From NCBI GenBank assembly GCA_027475525.1, contig JAMWFC010000059.1:558001-622000 (forward strand): a DNA stretch of 64,000 bases, in the 5' to 3' direction. The stretch is from Macrolepiota albuminosa (lineage: Eukaryota; Basidiomycota; Agaricomycetes; Agaricales; Agaricaceae). The notes below the pieces were generated by a model. That model worked only from the letters and a program-made list of their open reading frames with translations, did not search any database and was not told where the DNA came from. The position numbers were made by a program, and so were the translations under genes. Of the stretch, positions 30,704-41,252 are shown piece after piece (the first letter of the stretch is position 1; each line of letters opens with the position of its first letter).

Positions 30704-31188
30704 GTTCAAGTCTGTTGGATGAGTATGGTGTGTGAGAGAAATGTTGCTCGAGGCGCGGTGCAGCGTGATGTTACAGTGTAACGGCCGTGACCCATTTTGT
30801 ATCTATTTCGTCACTTCAGAGGGCATACTATGGCTGACGGGGCAATCGACACCCCCCCTAGTCGACACTTTTGATCTCTCGTAAATTGATCATTCATTTC
30901 TTAAAACTCTTGGTTCAATGAGTGATCACATTCATCTGGTGTACCAAAGTTGAATGAAAGAAAACAAGCTAGAATTCATTGAGTCCCATTGGGAGGGTCT
31001 TCTTGAAAAAGTCACTCGTTGTCACGTCTGCCATTTGATGCCGTGTGTGGAAATCATTGATTTGATCTATCAAACGTGTCATGTCACGCTAAGAAAGCAC
31101 GCTTTGTTTAATGTTTGATCTCGTCTATGACAATATAATAAATGATATCAGAATAAGGAACAGCATTCTCAATTTTTCCTCTGATTCT
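30704..31188. other. Intergenic between peroxiredoxin and pogo element
   Basis: 5' flank of the peroxiredoxin gene on the minus strand and 5' flank of the pogo remnant on the plus strand. GGGGCAATCGACACCCCCCC at about 30839 could be an element end, but no inverted partner is found downstream. No gene seen. Confidence 0.35.
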
Positions 31189-33337
31189 ATGCCAAAGAAA
31201 GGCCACATTGTGGCTGACAAGCAGTGTAAATCTGCCAAATATGAAGTCAAAATGCAAAGTGCTCTGACAGGTCTTCGAGATGGCATATACACAAGCACAG
31301 CTGAAGCAGCACGGCAGTGTGGGGTTAGTGCTATGAATATACAAAATTCAATGCTTAACACTTAATTGATATTTGCCAAAAGGTTGCACGGTCAACATTA
31401 CAAGAACATTGTACAGGACGTCATCATTCCCATGCTGAGGCTCACAAGAAGAGTCAGCTTCTTGATCCATTGCAAGAAAAGGTCCTTGCTGACTGGTGTG
31501 GCCATTCTGCTATTTCTGGACAGGCCCTTCATCATAACGATCTCAGAAAAACAGCCAGTACTCTCACTAAAGATGCCAGAGTCCCAGGAAAACAATGGCA
31601 TCAACGTTTCTTGACACGCAATCCCACACTTAAATTAGGACGGGCTGTGGCTCTAGATACTAAACGAGCAGCAAATTTTAATAGATCAACAGTGGCTCAC
31701 TATTTTTCACTTTGAAAATCTCTACATGATTGTGCTCCACCAGATGGAGTTTCTCCAGATAACCAATGGAATATGGATGAGACAGGAAGTCAGCTGGGAG
31801 GTGGAAGAAGAAATGATGGGAGAAAACATCTTTTTATGGTTCGGCAAAAAATCAGACACAGGATCAAAAGCGACAATTTGCAGTTGGTGACAGTGATTGA
31901 GTGTATTTCTGCTGTGGGAAAAAGCATGCCACCATCATTTATTCTTCCTGAGAGACCTATGCCTGATGTTTGAGACATTGAAGAGCAGATTGGCAGGTAA
32001 GCCATTATTTCAACCCTTTCATTTGTTTGTTTCTAATAGTTTTCAAGTGTGGCAACATCACTTTCAGGCTGGGCTGACCATTTTATCTGTGAGCAATGGT
32101 TTCTCAAAGTCTTTGTTCCTGCTGCTACTTCTCTTTGTGTACCTGGAAAGCCTATTGTCCTGACATTTAATGGGCATGACTCACATGAAACACCAGCAAT
32201 GCAGAAAGCTGCCTATATGCACGACATCATCTTATTTGCCTTTCCATCAAAAACAACCCATAAGCTTCAGCCCCTTGACATTGGCCCATTTGGTCCCATA
32301 AGCCATGCATGAAACATGCAATGTGCCATTCAAATCATTGAAGGAGTGGTAATAGACCGAAACAACTTCATTCATGAATACATGAAGATCAGGCCAGCAA
32401 TGACTCCAGAAATCATCAAAACTTCATTTCAATTGACAGGAATCCATCCATTTAATCCAGAAATATTTACAGATGAAAACTACGCACCAAGCATGGCATA
32501 TTCAACTCAAGCCCATGTTTCCTCTTCATATCCTGATGCCATCCCATCTTCACCTCCTGCTGTCATGACCGATGGTGATTGCAATAGTGATGACATGGAG
32601 ACATTGAGCTCTGACTGGGAGCCAGAGACAAATATGCAACTAGAAGAAGATTCAGTATTTCATCTTGAGAATCAACATGAAGATGAGCTGGACATTGACC
32701 CAATGCTTACCTCTTCAATGACTCCTGGTGCTTCCTGCTCTCTCCCAATCCCATCTACACCTACCCCACATCCCTATGCTACCCCTGTAACCCGGTCTTT
32801 ATCAATGGCATCACTTGAAATGATAACACCTGCCAGTGAACATGTTCCATTAGCATATAACATGCTAAAGTCAAAGGATGACTTACTGGTGGAGATTCAA
32901 AGCCTCCGAGAAGAAGTAGGGGCTTTAAAAAGGCAATTAGATGTTCAAAAAGGACTTACGCAGTCTGCAAACTCTCACTGTACTATCATTCAAAAGGAGC
33001 TTGCTGACACGTGTGTTTGCCTTGAAAACATGCAAAAAAAAAGACTCAAGGATCCACCAAAATCAAGGCTTGTTTTCTTACTCATCCAGAGCTTAAAAAT
33101 GCATTTGAGGAGGAGGAAAGAGAAAGAGTGGAAAAGGAGATAGAGGAGGCCAAGAAAGAAGCTCAAAAAGTAGCAGAGACAAATGCACAGAATACTCAAA
33201 TTGCATGTGAATCAGCCCTCAAAATCTTTGAACTTCCGATTACAACCTACAAAAAAAAAGAAGATTTCAAAATTCTTGCAATAGCACTTGAACTTGCTGC
33301 AAAAGGGACAGTACAAGACCTCACCCAGCTCAAATGA
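31189..33337 (+). pseudogene. pogo/Tigger-type transposase (CENP-B-like HTH + DDE_1)
   Basis: An N-terminal HTH begins at 31189 (KYEVKMQSALTGLRDGIYTS, TAEAARQCGVS). A CENP-B-type second HTH follows (QLLDPLQEKVLADWCGHSAI, RVPGKQWHQRFLTRNPTL). DDE_1: NMDETGSQLGG (first D, about 31775), IVLTFNGHDSHET (about 32160-32195; the catalytic D of the usual DGH is N) and THKLQPLDIGPFGP (third D, about 32275). The C-terminal part 32316-33337 is acidic then coiled-coil (LLVEIQSLREEVGALKRQLD; EKEIEEAKKEAQKVAE). At least five frame breaks or stops lie between 31365 and 32312. Terminal inverted repeats and TA duplications are not found. Inactive. Confidence 0.85.
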
Positions 33338-33557
33338 CATGGCTGGGAGCCGGCAATTGTTGATGAGCCCTTCAAACACAGTTGCCAAGGTAATTGTGCT
33401 AGTGACCATCAATGTGTCTAGTAGTGCTGCAAATGTCAGTTCTGGAAGGGACAGGTCCCCATCACCTGCTCCCATTCCTGTTGTTCCCAACTTGTTGGCT
33501 ATGTTGCATCTGCTCTTGAAGCATTTACAAACACAGGAATCATGGGACATGGCTGAC
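33338..33557 (+). other. ORF segment interrupted by the mosaic LTR element
   Basis: The + frame running through 33288-33557 (RDRSPSPAPIPVVPNLL, LLLKHLQTQESWDMAD) continues in phase after the element and one TSD copy are removed (41493-41603: SDTAAVLPDIADTYMHNAMP to a TAG). It probably belongs to the tail of the pogo element or a gene next to it. No domain recognised. The CTGAC at 33553-33557 is the left target-site duplication. Confidence 0.4.
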
Positions 33558-33792
33558 TGTAGCGTAGTCTGCTATGTGGTGTTGACCACATAGCTTATAC
33601 TTACAGTAGTAGTTAATATTATATTATATTTATTATAATATAATATTATTAATTACATTATTATATATAGTTGTACCAGCTGCTTACCAAGCAGCTTAGT
33701 TTTTGTGTTTATACTTCATAGTCAATAGACCAGACTGGTCTGATTCTGTGCAGTGTGAACTCTAAGCTCACAAATCCTGTAACTTCATTACA
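33558..33792 (+). repeat. Mosaic element 5' LTR (LTR-B)
   Basis: TGTAGCGTAG...TTCATTACA. It contains an AT palindrome with 15-bp arms (33614-33628 and 33634-33648, 5-bp loop) and the smaller inverted pair CAGCTGCTT..AAGCAGCT. The same LTR is at 41253-41487 and, inverted, at 47718-47950. Confidence 0.9.
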
Positions 33793-34266
33793 TTTTTTTG
33801 TATCCGCCAGCTAGGATCTATCGCCTAGCACCTGACGTCAGTTGCTGAGTTTGTTGACAGAACTCTATCAGCTTCTTGAGCTTCTTGCACAGCCACACCA
33901 TGCAAATTTTAAACAGGGAATCAATGAGTAATCCCATACCTGCAGTTTCCACTGACGGTGGGCGGAATGCCCATGACCTACGGGGAGACCCAGCAGACAC
34001 CCAGGATGCATCAGCGTCCAATGCGGGTCAGGCAAGACCAAGGTCGGAGCACTGACCTGCCTGGGAATAAAAGCGAGGCCCAGAGAGCTGAAAGCTCATA
34101 GCAGGACGGTCAGCAACGTCTCCAGGACAAGATGCCAGGGGGATTAACTCCCCCAGTTATGCAGCTGCTAGGAGGACTGTGACGGTCTAGCTGACTAGCA
34201 TCAAAAGGGCCCCCTGAGGACAGCCGACAGTCAACAGGTGCCTATGACGTCTCAGGAGACACTGAG
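33793..34266 (+). other. Mosaic element untranslated leader
   Basis: No coding frame. The first bases after the LTR are a T-tract followed by GTATCCGCCAGC; I cannot match this to a tRNA 3' end, so the primer is unknown. Confidence 0.4.
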
Positions 34267-35064
34267 TTGTCGGTATGGACTGGAAGAGCTATCCCTCCAA
34301 GCCGGAGTAGTGGGACCAGGCGGTCCACAGCAGGCTCAATGCCCTCTAAGATAGCGGAAGCCTGCATAGAAGAGGTACTGGAGGAGGCTGCAAGTCCTGA
34401 AGTAGCCTGCGTGGAAAACCAATTCCCGCACATGCCAGCAGTGGAGGAAGCTCCAGAGGTTGTAGAGCTTCCAGAGGTGATTGAGTTGTCAAGTGACAAT
34501 GATGCCAGAGCAGTGGAGCAGCAGCTAAAAACCGCGTACACCATGCGCTTGCGGATGTTCTGGGATTTGCACCCAGAGGTGATGAAATACACCACCCAAG
34601 CGTGACTTGAGCACTACGCGTCAGCACATATAGTAGCACTTAGGCAACAAGGGCACAAAGTGCTCAATGTATTCAGTACAAAATATACTGATTTGATGGT
34701 GAGAGTGCTCACTATTGAGCTGCAAATGTATGTGCAGCGGAAAGCCACAAGGCAATCAGGGGCCTTGACCCCCTGGAGCCACACTTCCAAGGAATGCTCA
34801 GCACATCGCAATCAAGACATTGGAAACGTGCCCTATTGCTTGACTCAGTCGAGCATTGTTGTCCCTAGCTGGGAGGCCGGTCTAGAACAGGACATCCTTC
34901 TCTATGAAAATGCCCCTGCTCCAGCCACCCCCCGGCTCATCCAGCGCCTCGCCAGCGGCGCATCTGAGGTCGCATCTTTGCGACCATTATCCATGGTATC
35001 CACCATGCACTCTGGGGAGCACCCCCACATACGAGGTCAGGAGCACACTATGGGGCGTCTGTAG
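34267..35064 (+). pseudogene. Element B gag N-terminal part
   Basis: One frame with a single TGA at 34603-34605 (GCG TGA CTT; CGA is the likely ancestor). An acidic segment contains LPEVIELSSDND (about 34470-34505), a good match to a SUMO-interacting motif. It is followed by a helical block (MRLRMFWDLHPEVMKYTTQA, LEHYASAHIVALRQQG, LTIELQMYVQRKATR) that is clearly homologous to the block at 35220-35440 in element A (LRVQLKIVLAKYPQVTKEMT ... LELQQYLEQKRMR). The capsid-like core of B is missing: after 35064 the sequence is element A. Confidence 0.6.
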
Positions 35065-35069
35065 TACGA

Positions 35070-38000
35070 TTGAGGTCTGCGTTGCATCATGAGGTACACA
35101 CCAGAGTCAAAAGTGAGCCCAAGGGGGAGGGCAAGGTTGCTGTATTGAGAGTGAAGGCTGAACAGGAAGGGGATGGCGTGGGTCGCCGAGCGTACGTGGA
35201 GGAGCAGGACAGGGTATCGTCCACGCTCAGAGTGCAACTGAAGATTGTACTTGCAAAGTATCCGCAGGTGACAAAGGAAATGACGCAAGCGCGCCTGCAG
35301 CTGTATGTGGTAAAGCACATCCAGATGATGAGGCACTGCCAGCAGGCAGTGCCCCCTGAAGAGTCAGAAGGGTATGTCGAGCTGTTTGCTCAAATCTTCG
35401 AGCTTGAGTTGCAGCAGTACCTCGAGCAAAAGAGGATGAGGAGCAGTATGGCACATTGTGTTTGAAGGCGCTAATGGCATGACGCCTGTGGATAATATGC
35501 GTTGGCAGTATGTGCACGGGCAACAGGCCGGGGGTGGCCCAAGGCATGATAGCACAATACGCAGAGAGGTCAGGGGCAAGAGTCGCGAGTCGACCAGCCA
35601 GCAAGCGGCCAGTGGGCAACAGCAGGGGAGCAAGGCAGTGACACCTGCTGCGCCTGAGGCACGGGAGAACATGCCTGGGATGAATGAGGCAGGTAGAGCG
35701 CATAGGGAGAACATGCACGATCAGTTGATCTGCCTGGTGGATGACGCACTGGGGGTGCATTTCAATTTCCCTGACGGGGTTAAGCCCCGTAGAGCGGAGG
35801 CAAAGACTATACGGTTATACTGGGGGTTACCAGTTCTCGCAGCTCGAGGACTGGGCCATTGACATGTGCTATCATTTGGTGGCGTGCCACTATGGGGGAG
35901 ATGATATGGATCACGAGAGAGTGTTTGTTTTGCAGGAGTTTCTGGAAGAAGAGGCAAAGGCGTGGTATCGCCACCATATTCTGCATACAAATCGAAAGGT
36001 CCAGGAGTGGACGTTCAAGGATGTCCTCATTGGACTTTACAATAGGTTTGTGAGCCCGTCAACTATGCAGGATGCGTGTGAGGCCTTTCAGAAGGCGCAG
36101 TATAGTGAGAAGACAGGCATGCAAGGGTTTTATGATGTGCTTTGGGAGCACGCTCAGAATATGGCTGTCTACCCAGACGAGTATACCATACGTGAGGTGT
36201 TCCTGGACGGATTGCCCTCGGAGATGAGGAGGTCGCTGATCCGCGATGACAATTTGTCTCCAGAGATCAATACCGTGGATGAGTTTTTGGCGTATGCTAT
36301 ACGATACAAGTAGTTGCTGAAGACGGCGACGCACTACGAGCAGCAGATGACGAGGCGGCAGATGCCTCAGTGGACGGCTGATAAAATTGGCACGTTTGTG
36401 ATGCGGTGAGCCGACTTGGTGTTGGGTAGCACCCCGCAGATTGTGGTCCGTGATGATAGAAAGGTGAATAGGGCTGCCCAACAGGGAGGTGGGGATGAGA
36501 AGCTGCGAGAGGATCGGGCCAAGAACAAGGGAAACGTGCAGGGACAGGGACTGCCATGTAAAGACGAGGGTGGAGGCCCGAGGGCAGGGATGAAGATCGT
36601 GAGTAAGGCGAAAACGCCTGGAGTCCAGCGATGCTTCAACTGTGGAGCGTGCGATCATTTCCCAAATTCTCCGAAGTGCCCTCAGTATAGGCCACGGGAC
36701 CATGTGCAGCTTTGAGCTACCCATACGGTGGATGGCAGTGATGGGGAGACCAGTGAGGCTGACAGCAGGCCAGGAGGGGACTCAGAGGCCGAATTGGCTG
36801 ACAGCAAAGCGAGTGATGATAAGCGTGCAGTGGGGGAGGATGATGAGTTGGTGACTGTGGATGTGTATGCCAATGAGTACTATAGTCGCGATAGCGACTC
36901 CAAACACCTGGTGGCGCTCACAAACTATCCAGAGGATGAGTATGATTGTCTGGAAAGGGACCAGCGCATGCGAATGCGGCGAGTAACGCTGCATAAGGCC
37001 TTGACAGAACTGAGTTGCCCAAGGTATAGGCAAGATGAGAAGGCGTGTCTGGTGACATACGTGAATGTGAATGGTAGTCCTGCATGGACGTTGTGGGACT
37101 TGGGAAGTACCACATCAGGAATCACACCCCAGTTTGCACATGTGCACCAGAATTGCGTTAACAAATTGGAGGAGCCCATAACTCTCCAGTTGGGGACAGT
37201 GGGCAGTAGGTTGGTAGTCCAGTTTGGGATGAAGGCTAAGGTGGCTGTGGGCAGGGTGTCCATGACAGAGTATCTTGATGTAGCAAACTTTGATCGCTAT
37301 GACATGATTATTGGTACACCATTTATGGGCAAGAATGGAGTCCTACTGGACTTTAGCAAGGATGAGGTAGTCGTTAATGGTGAACAACTGAAGGCAGAAC
37401 AAGTGGTCTTGGAAGACACGGATGGACGCCTGCGCCGACAGAGGGCAACCGAGAAGTGCCGTGACGAGAACTGACTCCATGGTTGCCAATGCAAGGCGGC
37501 AGTGGAGGAGGTGAGAGAGGAAGTTGAGCCTGTGGCCAGTCTACGGGTGGATTTGCCATGCCTGATGATGACTGAGGAGGAGTTCCAGGTGGGTCGGATG
37601 GCTTGGCCTGGGACAGTGAGGAATGGGGATGCCGGAGTTGAGATGAGGTGTGTGGTGTGAGCGTCGAGTGAGTGCCAACCAACGATGTCGAAGGTCAAAG
37701 TGGAGGATCTGGTAACGGAGGAAGAGGAGCAACAATGGGCCACGGAGGCGGCGTCGGTAGCAGGTGACAGGTGCACCTTGTGGGACCGGCCCTGTGTTGC
37801 GCCCGAGGTGCAATGGGCCTATGACCCATGGATGCCATGAGAGTGGAACGATCTGGTGGTGTTGATGTGCGTCCGCGATGTATGCAGGGGGTCTAGTAGA
37901 GGCAAAGTGTATTGCCTAGCTACTCCGGATGAAGTATCGGCACCTTCAGAGATTAGATTCAAGGGGGCGGTGCAGTCATCGCCAGGGCCGCTACTATGAC

Positions 38001-39226
38001 TGAACATTGGAAATGGCAGCGCTGAGCGTCTGCAGGCGCTCAATGACAGGTTCCGTGGGCAACTGCAGGGAGTGGTGGACAGACACCGGCCAGCTGACAA
38101 AGGCAAGGGGCCAGGGGTGGATGTGGAGGTGCTGCGCCAGCGGTGGCAGAGGGAATATGCCGATATTGTCAATGGGACAAAGGAGGAGTTGCCTCCCTGG
38201 AGGGATGTCAATCCTGAGATAAATCTCATTGATGACGATAAGCGGTATAAATATCATCTGCCTTGCTGTCTGCGAGCATTGCAGGACCAGCTGCAGGACA
38301 AGACCAACTGTTACTTGAATGCATGTTGGTGGGAGGCGAGGCTGGTGGTGCAGGCAGCACCACTGTTGTGCATTCTGAAGAAGGATGGGACATTGCGCAT
38401 GGCGCTGGATGCACGGCAGCGCAATGATAACATGGTTAAGGATGTGATGCTCTTGCCAGACCAGGAGGTCATCCGGGAGGATGTGGCTCAGGCAAAGGTA
38501 CGGTCGAAAATTGACCTGACTGATGCATATGAGCAGGTGCGCATACGTACTTCTGACATACACAAGATGCTGTTTGCGTCACCCATGGGGATGTTTGTGA
38601 GTAATATTATGCAGATCGGCGACTGTAATGCGCTGGCAACGTTTCAGAGGTTGATGACCTCAATATTCCGTGATGTCATTGGGAAATTCATGCATGTGTA
38701 CTTGGATGACATATTTATATTCTTGGACTCCATTGAGGAGCATGAGGACCATCTCAGGGTTGTGTTTGAATGACACAGGGAGAATAGGTTGCATCTTAAG
38801 TGGAAGAAGTGCGAGTTGTATGCAGAGATGATTGACTGTTTGGGTCATGTAATAGATGACCAGGGGATCCACCCCAATGCGGATAAGATTGATAGGATTT
38901 GGGAGTGGCGTGTACCATGGAATTACAATGATATCCAGCGCTTTGTGGGGTTGGTAAATTATATTGGCACCTTCTTGCCAGACATATCGGCCTATACAGG
39001 GCCACTGATGGCCATGACACTGAACGGGGCCCCGTTCCACTGGCAACCGCTGCACCAGCGGTGCTTTGAGATGATCAAGCAGATTTGTGCTAAGACGCCG
39101 GTGCTGCGCCCGATTGATCCTAGGCGGGATGAGCCTATATGGCTTATTTGTGATGCGTCCAAGACTGGAGTTGGAGCTCCCCAGTCGACCCTCAATGACT
39201 GGGCATGTCTGAGGACAATGCCATGA
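35070..39226 (+). pseudogene. Element A gag-protease-RT (Ty3/Gypsy), multiple TGA stops
   Basis: gag N-terminus 35070-35465 and 35458-35810 in two frames, then one uninterrupted frame from 35741 to 39226. Order: gag core (YTGGYQFSQLEDWAIDMCYH, FLEEEAKAWYRHHIL, VFLDGLPSEMRRSLI), knuckle CFNCGACDHFPNSPKC (about 36630-36680; spacing CX2CX4HX6C), aspartic protease with WTLWDLGSTTSGIT (DLG where DSG is expected; TTG at 37100-37102) and YDMIIGTPFMGKNG, then RT (LCILKKDGTLRMALDAR, KIDLTDAYEQVRI, YLDDIFIFLDSIEEHED, LHLKWKKCELYAE, DDQGIHPNADKIDRI) and the first RNase H block (PIWLICDASKTGVGA) where homology ends at about 39180. In-frame stops: TAG 36311; TGA 36407, 36713, 37472, 37658, 37838, 37997, 38771. 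Confidence 0.9.
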
Positions 39227-40212
39227 TGGAGTGGGTGACCATACCCCCTCAATTGACAACGCGCAAGGAAGATGGCAGCTTCCAACTCGTGGCTATGCGC
39301 CCCCCTCCACCTGCACAACCATTTGACCTTGACACATTGGCATGGTATGCCATTGTATTTGGCCGCCCAGGCCTGGATAATGCTTTTACCAGCCTGGCCT
39401 TCAATTTGGCATATTGGATACACTACCGTACGCTCTTTGGTTATGCCTTGGCATGGGCAGTATGTGCCAGTGGAGCTGGTCAACCCACCATAGTGCGACA
39501 GCTCGCACTGGTGTTTGCACAACCTGGATTGTACTGGGAGGCTGTAGCAGCCTTCAATAAGAAGGATGCTCACCACCCATTTCAGCCACTGGGCGGGGAC
39601 AGCTTTGATTGCCACCACGTATACGTGCCCAAAAGCACGTTGCAGAATTTCAGCGATGATGATGCCATTTGAATGCTGCTGCAGAATTGTATTCCAGTAG
39701 AGTGGGTGGACCATGCGTACACCTATGGATTAGTGTACATGGAGCAGCACTTCTTCAAGCCCACCGTGTCGCTTGACGTTTTCTGAGCAGCCAATAATGA
39801 GCGACATCATCGCTTGGCCACATATGGCGTGCTTCCTGCCATCCCAAACTGGGACGGGTGGTGGGAGATGGATGCGGACGATTGCTATCGCCTCTTGTTT
39901 AAGATCCGTGAGGAGGAGAGGGCAGGCATGCCCACACAGAGCAAGGGAATGTACTATTATATTGGTACCAACCCCAACTTTGAGTATCTGCGGATGAGAC
40001 CGCAGGAGGATATTCCTCCCATCCAGACACCACCAGGACGCCCTGTGGACACCAAGGCGACTAATGTCGCCCTGGAGGATACGGAAATGGCTGCCCCTGA
40101 AGAGGTCGTGGAGGCCCAACCATTGTCGTCGACTTACGAGATGAAAGCGGCAGCGGCCAGGGCGAGGCTCCTAGCTCATCCCCCACCCCATCAGGATACT
40201 CAGCGTAGCTAG
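39205..40212 (+). pseudogene. Accessory ORF of element A (unassigned family)
   Basis: One frame of 336 codons with two in-frame TGA (39670-39672, 39784-39786), each one step from CGA. It lies downstream of the truncated pol and upstream of A's 3' LTR. The N-terminal half is mostly aliphatic/aromatic (LDTLAWYAIVFGRPGLDNAF, LAYWIHYRTLFGYALAWAV), the middle carries VEWVDHAYTYGLVYMEQHFF and WDGWWEMDADDCYRLLF, then SKGMYYYIGTNPNFEYL, and the C-terminus is low complexity. The middle block matches the ORFs at 40586-41207 and 47996-48690. No known gag, pol, env or chromodomain signature seen, and the hydrophobic stretches are not clear membrane segments. Function unknown. Confidence 0.6.
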
Positions 40213-40390
40213 GGACGCGCGCTCGGAAGAGTGGCACAGTAGCGCCTGGCAATATTGAGAGATGAAGACGCAGAGGCAGCAACGCTGCCCCACCTGGAAA
40301 AAAAAAAAGTTGCGAATGCACCGAAGCAGCAAGTGAGTCTTCAATGCAATACGGATATGTTAGATTGTGATAACGATCTCAATGGGGGCA

Positions 40391-40585
40391 TGTAACAGCC
40401 CACACTTATATATTGTGTTACTTATCTTGTTAGTATGTGACGTAACGTTGCATTTATACTAGTGTTTATAGTTATTTGGACTTAGTTCCTTTTTTCTTGT
40501 GTTACATAGCTGAAAATCAAGACGCTAGTCTGATTCACTCATGTGACTAAGGACTTGGAATTTCTACTACTGTAACTACGTTACA
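40391..40585 (+). repeat. Element A 3' LTR
   Basis: 195 bp, TGTAACAGCC...ACGTTACA, preceded by the purine tract CAATGGGGGCA. The next bases (ATCAG, 40586) match the undisrupted target in the third accessory-ORF copy (GAAGCATCAGC, minus strand near 48600), so A inserted in B's accessory ORF. The matching 5' LTR is absent. Confidence 0.7.
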
Positions 40586-41207
40586 ATCAGCCTCCATGTT
40601 TACCACTTTGGACGCGTTACACGTCCTTTTGCACAATCAAATTCCAGTCAGCTGGGCTGACCATGTGTATACCTATGGAGTCACCTACTTGGCCCACATA
40701 TTCTTCAGTGACAGCTGGCTCTACAATGAGGTGGCCGCCATCGACGACGAGAGGCTACAACACCTCAACCATTACAGGACACCCCAGTCCATTGCTCAGT
40801 GGGATGGGTGGCACGAGGCCACCATTGGTAATCGACAACACCTTATGCTCCAGCAGCAGGACAGTCATTGTGCTTACAACGACACACTTACTAAGGGAAT
40901 GTACCTCCTCATTGGGCAAGACATTTATGCCCATGAGATCTGGATGTGCCAGTACCCATCCAACACTGGGGATCTTCCTGATCCTCAACCACCTATCCTG
41001 GGGTCGATTGTTGACCCCACTCTCACACTGTCCCCCCTCCGGGACTATGACGACTCCCTGCCCATAGCAGGGCCATCGGGCACTTCTTATGAGCCTGCAC
41101 CTGAGGATGAACTCCTCAACTATGACATGGACGATGCAACTGCTGATCCATTCCGGGAGCCTGGGGACTCTTCAATTGCCCCCATCCCTGACTTACTGAT
41201 GGCCTGA
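40586..41207 (+). CDS. Accessory ORF of element B (5'-truncated)
   Basis: About 204 intact codons; first ATG at 40596. Its 5' part was separated by insertion of element A. Blocks: FTTLDALHVLLHNQIPVSWA, DHVYTYGVTYLAHIFFSDSW, YRTPQSIAQWDGWHEATIGN, TKGMYLLIGQDIYAHEIWM, then a proline/aspartate-rich tail (DLPDPQPP, LRDYDDSLPIAGPSG, EDELLNYDMDDATADPFREP). It ends 45 bp before the 3' LTR. It pairs with 47996-48690 along its whole length and with A's accessory ORF over the central ~110 residues. No stop in this copy, in contrast to the pol of A. Function unknown. Confidence 0.6.
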
Positions 41208-41252
41208 CCGTCGTATTATTTCAAGACCATAGCTTGGTCTGATTGGGGGGTG

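Noticed and set aside
35741..39226. UGA reassigned to arginine or another amino acid.
   Set aside because: The peroxiredoxin, Gypsy-C and Copia-2 frames use TGA as a terminator at expected ends, and the excess is explained by CGA-to-TGA decay.
39205..40212. Accessory ORF as an envelope gene.
   Set aside because: No signal peptide, no clear transmembrane anchor, no cysteine pattern or furin-like site; position after pol alone is not enough.
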